Shown one piece after another: positions 1 to 8,742 of a DNA stretch of 33,425 nucleotides. This stretch comes from Clostridiales bacterium. Lineage in GTDB: Bacteria; Bacillota; Clostridia; Oscillospirales; UBA644. Every line of letters starts with the position of its first letter. Position 1 is the stretch's first letter. Below the pieces are notes generated by a model. It saw only the letters and a list, made by a program, of their open reading frames with translations. It was not told the origin of the DNA and did no database searches. The position numbers and the translations under genes were made by a program. The stretch covers positions 1-33,425 of the forward strand of contig QAKR01000004.1 in NCBI GenBank assembly GCA_003343705.1, given 5' to 3'.

Positions 1-471
1 AAAAGTTGATAATGTTAAGAAAAACCATTTGGGATTAAGCGAGGCATTTTTTTGAGGATTAAATATAAAATAGAACGCAATAATTAAAAGAACAATTCCC
101 AGATACTGTAATATATAAATTTTTTCATTGAAAAAAAATCTGCCAGAAAGGGTTGGAATTATCATTGAACAGTTCGTAAAAAGAACGGTATATGAAAGTG
201 GACCGCAAGAAAGTGCAAGGATATTTGTAGTCAATGTAACTGCTGTTAATATTCCAAATAGCAACCCTAAAAGTATTGTGTACAGTGAAGGTATATTAAA
301 TGAACATGTACATATGGTCATAATAAAAATTACAACAGTTGCCGCAATATTTGTAACTGTTACAAATCTAAGTCTCTCGTAGTTGGTTGAAAATCCGGTT
401 GAACATTTTGTAAATATAGCAGTTTGTGTAACCGCAAAGAGAATTGTAGCAGATAGTAAGATCCAGACCAT
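1..471 (-). CDS. DMT/EamA-like membrane transporter, N-terminal part (cut by window edge)
   Basis: An open frame runs from an ATG at 471 down to base 1 without a stop, giving 157 visible residues; the C-terminus lies outside the window. The visible protein is almost entirely hydrophobic helices separated by short loops. It begins MVWILLSATILF and has later segments such as TILLGLLFGILTAVTL and YLGIVLLIIAFYFIF. The helix pattern and the stretch around YTVLFTNCSMIIPTLSGRFFFNE resemble the drug/metabolite transporter superfamily, where each EamA unit ends in a helix like this. The substrate cannot be told. The start is 8 bases after the stop of the Hsp33 gene, so the two are probably cotranscribed. 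No strong Shine-Dalgarno is visible, and upstream in-frame TTG and CTG codons (MLNYN-type starts) are possible alternatives. Confidence 0.6.
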   Translation of the reverse strand, partial: MVWILLSATILFAVTQTAIFTKCSTGFSTNYERLRFVTVTNIAATVVIFIMTICTCSFNIPSLYTILLGLLFGILTAVTLTTNILALSCGPLSYTVLFTNCSMIIPTLSGRFFFNEKIYILQYLGIVLLIIAFYFIFNPQKNASLNPKWFFLTLSTF

Positions 472-479
472 ATTATAGT

Positions 480-1238
480 TCAGCAAACCTTTCTTTTTCG
501 AGTTTTACCACAAAATTTGCAACGTATTTCTATATACCCGTTTTCATCAGCGGTAGCTTTAAGTTCTTCATGAGGAATACTTTTTATAATTTCCGAAACT
601 GAAGCTGATGAACAAGTGCAGCCGAATTTTATCGGAACAACACCCATAAGTGTATATTTTTTCATTAGCTCACGCTCTGTTGAAAGATTGCCATTTTCAA
701 TAGGTTCAAGATATTCAATTTCTTCGTTTGCAGCGTTTCTCCATATTTCTTCACGCTCACATGTTATGGGAAATTGCTCAACCAATAAGCCGTAATAAAC
801 ATTTCCTGTTTTCCCTAATGCAAATCGTGCTTCAACTTGAAGGCTTGTTCTGAAGTATTCGTTCACGGCAGAGGAAACGTCGTTGGCACTCACAATGCTT
901 TTATAGTCCCCCCTCAAATAAAGTCTACGTGTAACTTCAAGTACAATACCACTATTTTGTAAAGGTGAAATCTTTTCATGAAATCCGCATACTCTGCCAT
1001 CGTTTTCTGCAACGGCACCAAAAAGATTTTCTTCTTTTTTTATGCTTACAGACACCGATGCTCCGTCTTCTTTACAAGAGGCAACTATAATTGCTGCTAC
1101 TATTTCTGCATATGCTGTTGTCTCGGCGCATATCTCATCAAGAGAATGCGCCGAAACTGTATCTTTAATTGTTTTTTCAAGCGTGATAAATGCGACTTTT
1201 ACGCCGCCGTATGTGTATTTTTTTAATACATCTGGCAT
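480..1238 (-). CDS. hslO: Hsp33 family redox-regulated chaperone
   Basis: Hsp33 is a cytoplasmic holdase chaperone that is switched on by oxidation and unfolding of its zinc-binding C-terminal domain. The C-terminal signature is present: a CTCS motif (C-x-C), then about 27 residues later RCKFCGK (C-x-x-C), together the four zinc/redox cysteines. The N-terminal part follows the family pattern, with GGVKVAFI near the start and a later GAVAENDGRVCGF stretch, though it is diverged. The 252-residue form is close to but somewhat shorter than typical Hsp33 (about 290). I chose the ATG at 1238 because AGGA lies 8 bases upstream and the resulting MPDVLKKYTYGG matches the family start; an in-frame TTG at 1256 and ATG at 1247 are less likely. 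It lies 55 bases downstream of the dockerin gene and may share its transcript. Confidence 0.8.
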   Translation of the reverse strand: MPDVLKKYTYGGVKVAFITLEKTIKDTVSAHSLDEICAETTAYAEIVAAIIVASCKEDGASVSVSIKKEENLFGAVAENDGRVCGFHEKISPLQNSGIVLEVTRRLYLRGDYKSIVSANDVSSAVNEYFRTSLQVEARFALGKTGNVYYGLLVEQFPITCEREEIWRNAANEEIEYLEPIENGNLSTERELMKKYTLMGVVPIKFGCTCSSASVSEIIKSIPHEELKATADENGYIEIRCKFCGKTRKRKVC

Positions 1239-1293
1239 GTGTTTCATCCTGTTCAATTTTTTATATAAATGTTAGAAATGCGATTGATAAAAG

Positions 1294-2832
1294 TTAGTTT
1301 ACTTTACCTGAAATGTATCTGAAAATGTTCATTGCATCTATAAGCGATATTTTTCCGTCGTTATTCATATCCGCAGCAAGTTTACCTGTAAGGTCAAGAT
1401 TTCTTTTACCGGCAATATATTGAAATACATTCATTGCGTCGCTAAGTTCAATACAGTTAAAGTTGTTAACATCGCCTTTAATGGTATTAATAAATGTGGT
1501 GGAAGCAGAAGGTTCAGATGCAAAAGCCGTTTCTGTTTCAGCATATCTTATATATACATCATTATAGGCTCCTGTTTGCCTTTCAAAAACATTTGATTTA
1601 TGCCATTCTCCGTCTTTTATGCGGTATTCGCAACCTTGAACAGGTTCAACTGTTATAGCGTTATCTGTTGTATATAGGATTTTCGGAGCAGCCGGAGCTT
1701 GCTGTGTATTTTTAACCTTAATTTCAGCGTTTTTGTTAAGGGTAATCGGATTTGCCTGTTTGTCAAACATTGCTGACAATGTAAGTGAAAGCCCTGAGTC
1801 TTCCGGCGTAATATTTTGCTTTACACGAAGAGGTAGGCTGACTAAAAATGAAGTTGAATAAGTATAGCAGGCAATGCGTATTATTCCTTTTTTATAATTG
1901 CATGCTTCAAGAGTATTATTTTCAATCCCTTTACCCCATTTTACAGGATTTGCATAGCTGTCAACTGATTGAATGGGTTCATATTTATCTATATCATAAT
2001 ACACTTCCGCAAAAATAAAATAAGGGTAGTCGATTTGAGTATTAATATGAATATCCGTATACATGACTTCGCCGGGTGATTTTATTTGAGATTGGGCATT
2101 TATAATAGAAGTTGTTCCCTCATAAGGTGTATATTCTGGACACATCATCGGAGGTGTCAAAAGTTTCCCTAAAGATGCTGATGTTAAAAATAAAGAGTCC
2201 CCTAAATCAAGTGCGCCGTCTTCATTAAAATCTCCTCGTGCAGCAGCTTCTTTCGTTAGTATTATGTTTCCTGCTACATGGCTGAATGCTAAAGCACAAT
2301 CTTGCGAATTAAATATTCCGTTATTATCAATATCCCCGCAAGTTCTTTTGGCTTGATATACATTATACTGTACAACGGTAGCATTTTCATCTTTGAACAA
2401 ATATTCAAGTGATATATTAGGAAAGTCTTTTATTTCATTAATCACCTTAAACTTGATTTCTAGCAGTTTGGTGTCTGTCTTTAAATTATCTTCTAATGTG
2501 GTTGCCTTCCATGTAAATCTTACAGTGTTCGAGGTATTCATATAATCCGTATCTAATTTAAACATTGACTTATCAAGAGCTATATTTTTTTCAATTTCAA
2601 AAGTATTAGATGATAATTTTAAAGCAGTATTGTCGTATTTTAGTTTAATATCAATTTCAGAGATTGGAATATCTAAAGATGCTATATCAACATATGTAGT
2701 TATTTCAGAACCTACTGGACCTATAGTGCTTGTAACCCAAATAACGACTGGAGCGATTGCCGAAAATGACAGTGCAGAAAGCGAAAAAATCATGATAAAT
2801 GTTAGCAACAGTGCAAGTGTTCTTTTTTTCAT
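1294..2832 (-). CDS. Secreted cohesin-like/dockerin protein
   Basis: This is a 512-residue secreted protein. A signal peptide (MKKRTLALLLTFIMIFSLSA) is followed by a beta-rich module at about 30-160 that resembles a cohesin/carbohydrate-binding-module-2-like fold (the VWVTSTIGPVGSEITTYVDI type of opening). Next is an internal dockerin-like pair at about 166-225 (DIDNNGIFNSQD, then DFNEDGALDLGD). A second similar beta module follows at about 240-375, then a short fibronectin/Ig-like stretch. The C-terminal dockerin at 452-512 has two calcium loops, DVNNFNCIELSDAMNVF and DMNNDGKISLIDAMNIF. It lacks any recognisable enzyme motif, so an adaptor or scaffold-like role on the cell surface or in a cellulosome-type complex is inferred. 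The 'cohesin' call rests on overall pattern only. It has its own promoter at 2878-2906. Confidence 0.7.
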   Translation of the reverse strand: MKKRTLALLLTFIMIFSLSALSFSAIAPVVIWVTSTIGPVGSEITTYVDIASLDIPISEIDIKLKYDNTALKLSSNTFEIEKNIALDKSMFKLDTDYMNTSNTVRFTWKATTLEDNLKTDTKLLEIKFKVINEIKDFPNISLEYLFKDENATVVQYNVYQAKRTCGDIDNNGIFNSQDCALAFSHVAGNIILTKEAAARGDFNEDGALDLGDSLFLTSASLGKLLTPPMMCPEYTPYEGTTSIINAQSQIKSPGEVMYTDIHINTQIDYPYFIFAEVYYDIDKYEPIQSVDSYANPVKWGKGIENNTLEACNYKKGIIRIACYTYSTSFLVSLPLRVKQNITPEDSGLSLTLSAMFDKQANPITLNKNAEIKVKNTQQAPAAPKILYTTDNAITVEPVQGCEYRIKDGEWHKSNVFERQTGAYNDVYIRYAETETAFASEPSASTTFINTIKGDVNNFNCIELSDAMNVFQYIAGKRNLDLTGKLAADMNNDGKISLIDAMNIFRYISGKVN

Positions 2833-2877
2833 TTCTAAGATCCATTCAAATAAAATTTATTTTTTTATATTATCCAT

Positions 2878-2906
2878 ATTTTAACATAAACCTTTATAAA
2901 ATGCAA
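2878..2906 (-). promoter_or_regulatory. Sigma-A promoter of the cohesin/dockerin gene
   Basis: Reading the minus strand, TTGCAT (2906-2901) and TAAAAT (2883-2878) are separated by exactly 17 bases. The expected start of transcription is near 2871, giving a leader of roughly 40 bases before the ATG at 2832. Confidence 0.6.
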
Positions 2907-2932
2907 TATACCAAAATAAACTAATTTACGTC

Positions 2933-4258
2933 TCAGGGATAAAGTCCTTTAACTAAATCAATAGAAGTGTCTACCAGCAAGTTAATATCTTCTAGTGATA
3001 GTATGTTGTTGTTGCCGCCATAGCCGGCGCCGTCAAGCGCTTTTTTTGTAGGCCCGTAACCTAAGCCGTGATGTTGTGATGATGTGTTTGAGGAAAGTTG
3101 ACCAATAATAGTTAAATCAGCAGGACTTTCTGTTTTTATTTTAATACCCCAGTCTATATAAAGTTCCAGCGGATTTGAAACTATAGCCGTGTTACCCAGA
3201 CGAAGAGCATGCAATTCTACAGGGTAATATGTGTTTGCTGTTGTTACTGAGGAGGAGAGAATTGTTTTTTGTTGTATAGCTTTTAAAGCTTCTCCGTTTT
3301 CTGCATATTTTAATATCATCCTTGCTATTGTTCTGCCATATGTATCACGCATTAATATACGGGAGCCCCCGTATTTATCTTGCCAAGAACTTTCAAGATC
3401 ATAAGGTGATTGATCTCCGGCTGCACTGATTAATGGTAGCACATGGAAATCACCGCCGATTTTTTCTCGGATAGGCTGCATTATATCAGCGTTAATCTGC
3501 ATAAGGCTTTCACATGTTTGGAATGGAAAACCTATCCCCATAACAACACCTTTTAGTTCCTTGTTAAGATTATAAATATATATGAGATTTAAATTCTGAT
3601 CATTTACTGAAAGCGGCCCGACATAACCAGGTACAGATGTTGAACCGTACATAACCTGTGATCCGTCCTCGTAGACAGAAATCCTATTCCATCCAAAACC
3701 GCTTTTTGTTTGTATGGAGCTTAAATATGATCTTTCTCTGTTTTGCCATGCAGAGATTATCGTTTCACCTACTATAGGCGTTATGTATTTTCGATATTCA
3801 GTAGCGCCCATTCCGCCCTCAGGCGCTTTACCCATTACATATCCTGAAGGAGTTTCCCACTCTGCAAGGCGAGGGCCGCAGTGCGTATGTGTTGCAAAGA
3901 GTACGATATTTTGTAAATTCAACCCTTCTGCACGGTCTTTATTTTCTGAAATATAATTTCGTACTTCGTTTATAAAACCTGCGCAGTCAACTTCAATAAG
4001 ATCAAGAGAAGCTATGACATGCTGTTCAGTTTGGTTAGCGTTAGACAAAGCCAGAGCTGTTACAAAAAGCGTGCTTTCAACACCTTCTGAATTTCTTGTA
4101 TAGTTTGCTCCTGCTAATTCAACAGCAAGAGGTGGTGTGATATCCGAAGAAGCCCAACCTGCGTACAGTGAGTTTTCAGTATCTTCACGATAAATAGAAC
4201 ATGATGCAGCAGAAAAAATAAAAATTGATAATATAAAAACCGTAAATAATTTTTTCAT
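2933..4258 (-). CDS. Neutral/alkaline ceramidase-like lipoprotein
   Basis: The protein (441 residues) starts with a lipoprotein signal peptide, MKKLFTVFILSIFIFSAASC, whose lipobox SAASC puts the lipidated cysteine at residue 20. The mature part begins AGWASSDITPP, the usual opening of the neutral/alkaline non-lysosomal ceramidase N-terminal domain. It carries FATHTHCGP, equivalent to the zinc-binding THTHSGP motif of that family. These enzymes hydrolyse the amide bond of ceramides; many bacterial homologues of this length have no assigned substrate, so the activity here is a family-based guess. The ATG at 4258 is preceded by GGAGG with an 8-base spacer; an in-frame TTG at 4273 overlaps that GGAGG and is rejected. 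It would act outside the membrane. It lies downstream of glnS, separated by a strong hairpin. Confidence 0.72.
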   Translation of the reverse strand: MKKLFTVFILSIFIFSAASCSIYREDTENSLYAGWASSDITPPLAVELAGANYTRNSEGVESTLFVTALALSNANQTEQHVIASLDLIEVDCAGFINEVRNYISENKDRAEGLNLQNIVLFATHTHCGPRLAEWETPSGYVMGKAPEGGMGATEYRKYITPIVGETIISAWQNRERSYLSSIQTKSGFGWNRISVYEDGSQVMYGSTSVPGYVGPLSVNDQNLNLIYIYNLNKELKGVVMGIGFPFQTCESLMQINADIMQPIREKIGGDFHVLPLISAAGDQSPYDLESSWQDKYGGSRILMRDTYGRTIARMILKYAENGEALKAIQQKTILSSSVTTANTYYPVELHALRLGNTAIVSNPLELYIDWGIKIKTESPADLTIIGQLSSNTSSQHHGLGYGPTKKALDGAGYGGNNNILSLEDINLLVDTSIDLVKGLYP

Positions 4259-4304
4259 AAGATAAACCTCCAAAAAATCTCTGCTGTTTTTATACTAAGC
4301 TTAA

Positions 4305-4340
4305 AGAATGCGGTTAAAGGAAGAGCTTTAACCGCATTCT
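4305..4340 (-). terminator. Hairpin terminator after glnS
   Basis: A perfect 15-bp stem (4305-4319 with 4326-4340) encloses a 6-base loop, 38 bases after the glnS stop. On the minus strand it is followed by a weak T-run (TTTAAGC). It probably ends the gltX-glnS transcript, with partial readthrough possible. Confidence 0.65.
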
Positions 4341-4378
4341 AACATATTCTAATCAAAAATTCAATAGTTTTGATATAT

Positions 4379-6037
4379 TTAATTTTGAACTTTATAACTG
4401 TCCTTCAAACCAACAATAAGGTTAAAAGTGTTTTCGTGTTTACTGTCCTTGCAGAAATATCCGCTGCGCACGAATTGGAAACTGTCGCCGATTTTTGCAT
4501 CAACCAAAGACGGCTCAATTTTTGCATTGCTAAATATTTTAAGAGAGTCGGGGTTTATAAAATCAAGTAAATTCTCATCCTTTGAAAGTGCGTAAATATC
4601 CGGCCTGGTAAATAGCCTGTCGTAATAACGAAGCTCCGCATCTTTTGCATAAGGAACGGAAAGCCAATGTACTGTCCCTTTAACTTTTCTTCCGTCAGCA
4701 GGGGTGCCGCAACTTGTTTCAAGGTCTGCAGTACATAAAAGCTCTTTAATACTTCCATCTTCATTTTTAACGATTTCGTTAAGCTTAATAATATATGATC
4801 CCATTAAGCGAACTTCACCGTCTGGTTTTAAACGGAAGAATTTTGGCGGAGGCACTTCTGCGAAATCAGAGCTGTCAATGTAAAGTTCACGTGTGAATGG
4901 AACTTTTCTAGTCCCGGCAGTTTCGTCTTTGGGGTTGTTGGGCAGTTCGAAATATTCTGTTTTATCCTCCGGGTAGTTTGTAATAACAACTTTTATAGGG
5001 TCAGCAACAGCTATACGACGGGGGGCGGAATCATTGAGCTCGTTTCTGATACAGTATTCCAAAAGCTCTACGTCTATGGTTGTTCGGTCGGGGCTTACGC
5101 CGGCTCTTTTAATAAATTCAAATATAGCCGAAGGTGTAAAGCCTCTGCGACGAAGTGCACATATAGTGGGCATTCGAGGGTCGTCCCATCCGTCAACGCT
5201 GTTAGAATATACAAGCTCGCGAAGATAACGTTTTGAAACAACCGTGTATGTTACATTCATACGGCCGAATTCGTACTGATGAGGCTTATGCTCAAAACCG
5301 ATATTGTCAACAACCCAGTTGTACATAGGGCGATTGTTCTTAAACTCATCAGAACAGCAAGAATGGGTAATACCTTCAATAGCATCTTGAATAGGATGTG
5401 CAAAGTCATACATAGGATAAATGAACCACTTATCCCCTTGACGATGATGATGAAGCCCCTTCTTGATTCTGTATATAACCGGGTCACGCATAGTCATATT
5501 GGGAGATGTCATATCTATTTTTGCACGGAGAGTTTTTTCACCGTCCTCAAACTCACCGTTTTTCATTTTTTCAAATAGCTCCAGATTTTCTTCAACAGAA
5601 CGGTCACGATAAGGGCTGTTCTTTCCCGGAGTGTTGAAGTCCCCTCTGTATTCGGCAGTTTGTTCCGGTGTTAAATCGCAAACATACGCTTTCCCGTCTT
5701 TAATGAGCTTTATTGCGAATTCACAGCATTTTTCAAAATAATCAGAGCCGTAGAACACGCCGCCGTCAGGTTCTGCACCCAACCAAATAAGGTCCTCGTA
5801 TATAGACTTTACAAACTCATCGCTTTCTTTTTCGGGGTTTGTATCATCGTAGCGAAGATTGAATTTGCCGCCGTATTTTTTTGCTGTGCTCCAGTTTATC
5901 CAGATTGCTTTTGCACTTCCTATATGCAAATAACCGTTGGGTTCGGGCGGAAAACGTGTGTGAACGTGATTTTCTCTGCCGGTTGCGAGGTCTTCATCTA
6001 TTATATCATGTATAAAATTTGATAAATTTTCTTCCAT
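4379..6037 (-). CDS. glnS: Glutaminyl-tRNA synthetase
   Basis: This class I aminoacyl-tRNA synthetase charges tRNA-Gln with glutamine directly, in the cytoplasm. The 552 residues match the normal length. The catalytic signature HIGS (residues 38-41, in RFPPEPNGYLHIGSAKAIW) is present. The KMSKS-type loop appears as VVSKRYL, the usual GlnRS variant. The C-terminal beta-barrel anticodon-binding domains are intact (for example RKVKGTVHWLSV). I chose the ATG at 6037 because GAGGA lies 7 bases upstream; the TTG at 6043 sits inside that spacer. The gene is 26 bases downstream of gltX and forms an operon with it. The presence of GlnRS means the organism does not depend solely on the GatCAB transamidation route for Gln-tRNA. 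Confidence 0.95.
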   Translation of the reverse strand: MEENLSNFIHDIIDEDLATGRENHVHTRFPPEPNGYLHIGSAKAIWINWSTAKKYGGKFNLRYDDTNPEKESDEFVKSIYEDLIWLGAEPDGGVFYGSDYFEKCCEFAIKLIKDGKAYVCDLTPEQTAEYRGDFNTPGKNSPYRDRSVEENLELFEKMKNGEFEDGEKTLRAKIDMTSPNMTMRDPVIYRIKKGLHHHRQGDKWFIYPMYDFAHPIQDAIEGITHSCCSDEFKNNRPMYNWVVDNIGFEHKPHQYEFGRMNVTYTVVSKRYLRELVYSNSVDGWDDPRMPTICALRRRGFTPSAIFEFIKRAGVSPDRTTIDVELLEYCIRNELNDSAPRRIAVADPIKVVITNYPEDKTEYFELPNNPKDETAGTRKVPFTRELYIDSSDFAEVPPPKFFRLKPDGEVRLMGSYIIKLNEIVKNEDGSIKELLCTADLETSCGTPADGRKVKGTVHWLSVPYAKDAELRYYDRLFTRPDIYALSKDENLLDFINPDSLKIFSNAKIEPSLVDAKIGDSFQFVRSGYFCKDSKHENTFNLIVGLKDSYKVQN

Positions 6038-6063
6038 TATCAATTCCTCTTTTCTCGGATTTG

Positions 6064-7752
6064 TTACAGTATTTTATTTTGTGCAGCTTTAAGTCTTTCA
6101 ATCAGTCGTTGTCGTCCTAAAATTTTTATAACTTCGTATGTGTCGGGCGATTGCTGCTTGCCTGTTATTGCAACACGTAAAATCATAGCGATATCTGCAA
6201 CGCTTCCTTTGAAGTTCTCCGGATTCTGGCGGTACGCTTTCATATCAGATGTGTAACCCAAATCGTCTGCAAGAGCTTTAAGTTTCTCAAACCAGGCATT
6301 GCTGTCATCATTTTGGTCGTAAATATTGGGGTATGTCTCAAGAATATTTTTCAAAGTTTCTTTATCTACATCCTCAAGGTATGAATAATCCGGAGTGAAA
6401 AGCTCGTCGTAGAAAAAGCCCATATAATCTTTAACTTCGCTCCAAATACCGAAATCTTTACGAGGTTTTTTACCCCCTCGACCAATTGCCAATATATCGA
6501 CAGCATATTTTTCATCGCGAGAAAGCAGCTTATAGAATTCTTGGTCGTATTTTTGTGCCCAGACACAAAGGTTATCATATACTTGTTGTGCTGTCATGCG
6601 AGCAACAGTATTTTTACTTACATCTATCAACTTATCAAAATCAAAAAGGCAACCGGAATTGCTCATTTTTTTAATTGAGAAGGGGAATTCCGTGTATGGC
6701 TTATCAGGATTTTGCATACGCCATTCTTCAAAATTTGAGTTGAGCAGCGTCAAAAGATATTCCATAACGCATTCCGGAGCATAACCCATTTTCTCGTAAT
6801 CTTCCATATTTGCGCCCATGTCACGTTTTGAAAGTTTCTTTTTATTACCGTTTTCATCAGTTCTCATTATTTGTGCTGTATGAATGTATTTTGGCATACG
6901 GAAACCCAGGTATCTGAAAAGCATTATATGCTTTGCCACAGACGGTAGCCATTCCTCACCACGAATAACATTAGTTGTTCCCATAAGATGGTCATCTACC
7001 GCATGGGCAAAATGATAAGTCGGAATTCCGTCTGATTTTAAAAGAACAAAATCTTCATCGTTTTCAGGAATTTCAAGTTTACCTTTTACAAGATCCGTGA
7101 AAGGTATTTTTTTATCAGGGTCTCCGTCAGCAAGAAGACGCAAAACAAATTTATGACCGGATTTAAGCTCGGACTCCACATCTTCTATTGTGAATTCACG
7201 GTTTTTAAGCATTTCTTCTTTTTGTTTTGCAGCTTCTTCTTCCCAGTTTTTTGTTTTATTTTCTTCTTTTTTATCTACAGCAAGAACTGCTTCAAGTTCT
7301 TCTTCTGAAGAGAATACCGGATAAGCTTTACCTTCTGTTACAAGCTTTTTTGCATAAACATGATAAATGTCTGCACGTTGTGATTGCTTATACGGCCCAT
7401 AAAGACCTTTATCGTAAATGTTTCCATTTTCATCAATGGCTGCACCTTCGTCAAAGTTTATGCCGAAAGAGCCCAGAGTTTTAATAAGGCTTTGGGCTGC
7501 ATCTGAAATTTCACGGCGTGAGTCGGTGTCTTCTATGCGCAGATAAAAAATCCCGCCCGACTGATGAGCAAGCCTCTCGTCTATCATAACCTGATACATT
7601 CCGCCGAAATGCACAAAACCGGTCGGACTCGGCGCAAAACGAGTCACCTTAGCACCTTCGGGAAGATCTCGCGCTGGGTATTTAGCTTCAATATCTTCCG
7701 GTGTTTGTGTTATGTGGGGGAAAAGCAGGTTTGCAAGTTTATTATAATCCAT
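6064..7752 (-). CDS. gltX: Glutamyl-tRNA synthetase
   Basis: A class I synthetase that charges tRNA-Glu. The N-terminal nucleotide-binding motif reads RFAPSPTGFVHFGG (HFGG in place of the more common HIGG/HVGG) and the KMSKS loop is KKLSKRD. RIEDTD and GEEWLPS are further family landmarks. At 562 residues it is longer than the usual 470-500; a charged insertion (EEEAAKQKEEMLKNREF) lies between the Rossmann halves. The ATG at 7752 is used: AGGTG lies about 6 bases upstream and contains the competing in-frame GTG at 7761. It heads a two-gene operon with glnS, from a consensus promoter at 7784-7812. Whether it is discriminating or non-discriminating cannot be read from the sequence, but the adjacent glnS argues for a discriminating enzyme. 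Confidence 0.93.
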   Translation of the reverse strand: MDYNKLANLLFPHITQTPEDIEAKYPARDLPEGAKVTRFAPSPTGFVHFGGMYQVMIDERLAHQSGGIFYLRIEDTDSRREISDAAQSLIKTLGSFGINFDEGAAIDENGNIYDKGLYGPYKQSQRADIYHVYAKKLVTEGKAYPVFSSEEELEAVLAVDKKEENKTKNWEEEAAKQKEEMLKNREFTIEDVESELKSGHKFVLRLLADGDPDKKIPFTDLVKGKLEIPENDEDFVLLKSDGIPTYHFAHAVDDHLMGTTNVIRGEEWLPSVAKHIMLFRYLGFRMPKYIHTAQIMRTDENGNKKKLSKRDMGANMEDYEKMGYAPECVMEYLLTLLNSNFEEWRMQNPDKPYTEFPFSIKKMSNSGCLFDFDKLIDVSKNTVARMTAQQVYDNLCVWAQKYDQEFYKLLSRDEKYAVDILAIGRGGKKPRKDFGIWSEVKDYMGFFYDELFTPDYSYLEDVDKETLKNILETYPNIYDQNDDSNAWFEKLKALADDLGYTSDMKAYRQNPENFKGSVADIAMILRVAITGKQQSPDTYEVIKILGRQRLIERLKAAQNKIL

Positions 7753-7783
7753 TTGTATCACCTAAAAAAATATATTATATTTT

Positions 7784-7812
7784 ATTATATCAAATATTTA
7801 ATATAAAATCAA
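7784..7812 (-). promoter_or_regulatory. Sigma-A promoter of gltX-glnS
   Basis: On the minus strand, TTGATT (7812-7807) and a perfect TATAAT (7789-7784) are 17 bases apart. The leader to the gltX ATG is only about 25 bases, which leaves no room for a T-box. Confidence 0.75.
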
Positions 7813-7836
7813 GTAGCAAGAAAAATTTGTAATATA

Positions 7837-8616
7837 TTATAATCCGAAATAGTCAATAACCTTTCTAAGAGCATCATTGAAAAACGGCAGCTCATGGCCG
7901 CCCTGCCATTCTTCGTACTTATAACCTATTCCTAATTCTTGTACAAGATCTTTGAATTTCATGTTATCATCATGATAAGGGTCTTGTAAACCACAGGCTG
8001 TGTAAAACTTTGGTATGGAGTCTCTGCCTGATATTTTTTTTGCAAGAGTAGGAAGATCACAACAGTCGTCCGCCTCAAGATTTTCTCCGAAAGCATAAAT
8101 CATATCGTTAAGAATGCTTTGCCCGTATTTTTGTAGAATTTCAGCATGCTTAGCCGGATTGTTTTGTGCCTCAAGTCCATCTTTTAAAAACAAACAAGCT
8201 GGCGCGATAGCCCCGCACATACCGTAATTTTCCGGTTTTGCCATTGCGCATTTTAAAGCACCGTATCCCCCCATGGAAACACCGATAACAGCAGTATCGC
8301 ACGGGTCAGCAGATATGTTAAAAACACTTTTACATATCTTAGGTAAATCTTCGGTTACGTATGTGAAAAATTTAAAACCGTATTTCATGTCTGTATAAAA
8401 GCTTCGTTCAGCATTTGGCATAATATAAATCGTATTTCCTTCAAGAGCATAATACGGTAGCATTGAAAAATCTGTCCAAGTAGATTGTTCTCCTCCAAGT
8501 CCGTGGAGCAGATATGCCACTTTATACTTTTCACTATAAGGTTTATGGGGCGTTACGATTGTAATGCCTGTATCTTTTTCAAGAACTTCAGAATGCACAA
8601 ATCCCCTTAAAATCAT
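7837..8616 (-). CDS. Alpha/beta-hydrolase esterase (EstA/D-like family)
   Basis: A 259-residue cytoplasmic serine hydrolase of the putative esterase (esterase D/tributyrin esterase) family. The nucleophile elbow GVSMGGYGA gives the catalytic serine, the oxyanion region is LLHGLGGEQSTW, and the acid and histidine are probably in GLQDPYHDD and GGHELPFF. These enzymes cleave short acyl or feruloyl esters; acetyl-xylan or feruloyl ester cleavage would suit a polysaccharide-degrading bacterium, but the substrate is not determined here. No signal peptide is seen. The ATG at 8616 is preceded by GAGGG with a 7-base spacer; the longer open frame upstream to 8685 overlaps the promoter and is not used. 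Confidence 0.85.
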   Translation of the reverse strand: MILRGFVHSEVLEKDTGITIVTPHKPYSEKYKVAYLLHGLGGEQSTWTDFSMLPYYALEGNTIYIMPNAERSFYTDMKYGFKFFTYVTEDLPKICKSVFNISADPCDTAVIGVSMGGYGALKCAMAKPENYGMCGAIAPACLFLKDGLEAQNNPAKHAEILQKYGQSILNDMIYAFGENLEADDCCDLPTLAKKISGRDSIPKFYTACGLQDPYHDDNMKFKDLVQELGIGYKYEEWQGGHELPFFNDALRKVIDYFGL

Positions 8617-8656
8617 TTCAATACCCTCACATTTCTCATATTTTTGAACGTTTATA

Positions 8657-8685
8657 AGTATATCATATAAATATCTGTTTTTCAA
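8657..8685 (-). promoter_or_regulatory. Sigma-A promoter of the esterase gene
   Basis: Minus strand: TTGAAA (8685-8680), a 17-base spacer and TATACT (8662-8657). It lies back to back with the plus-strand mscS promoter, 9 bases away. Confidence 0.7.
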
Positions 8686-8694
8686 TATGCAGTA

Positions 8695-8723
8695 TTGATT
8701 TTTTTTAACAATTATGGTACAAT
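8695..8723 (+). promoter_or_regulatory. Sigma-A promoter of the mscS block
   Basis: Plus strand: TTGATT (8695-8700), a 17-base spacer and TACAAT (8718-8723). Transcription would start near 8730, almost at the Shine-Dalgarno GAGGTG (8731-8736), so the leader is extremely short. Confidence 0.65.
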
Positions 8724-8742
8724 ATCCCTTGAGGTGATTATA

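Noticed and set aside
128..382. 84-residue plus-strand open frame
   Set aside because: It lies on the complement of the partial membrane transporter (1-471 minus), has no ribosome site, and its composition looks like an antisense shadow.
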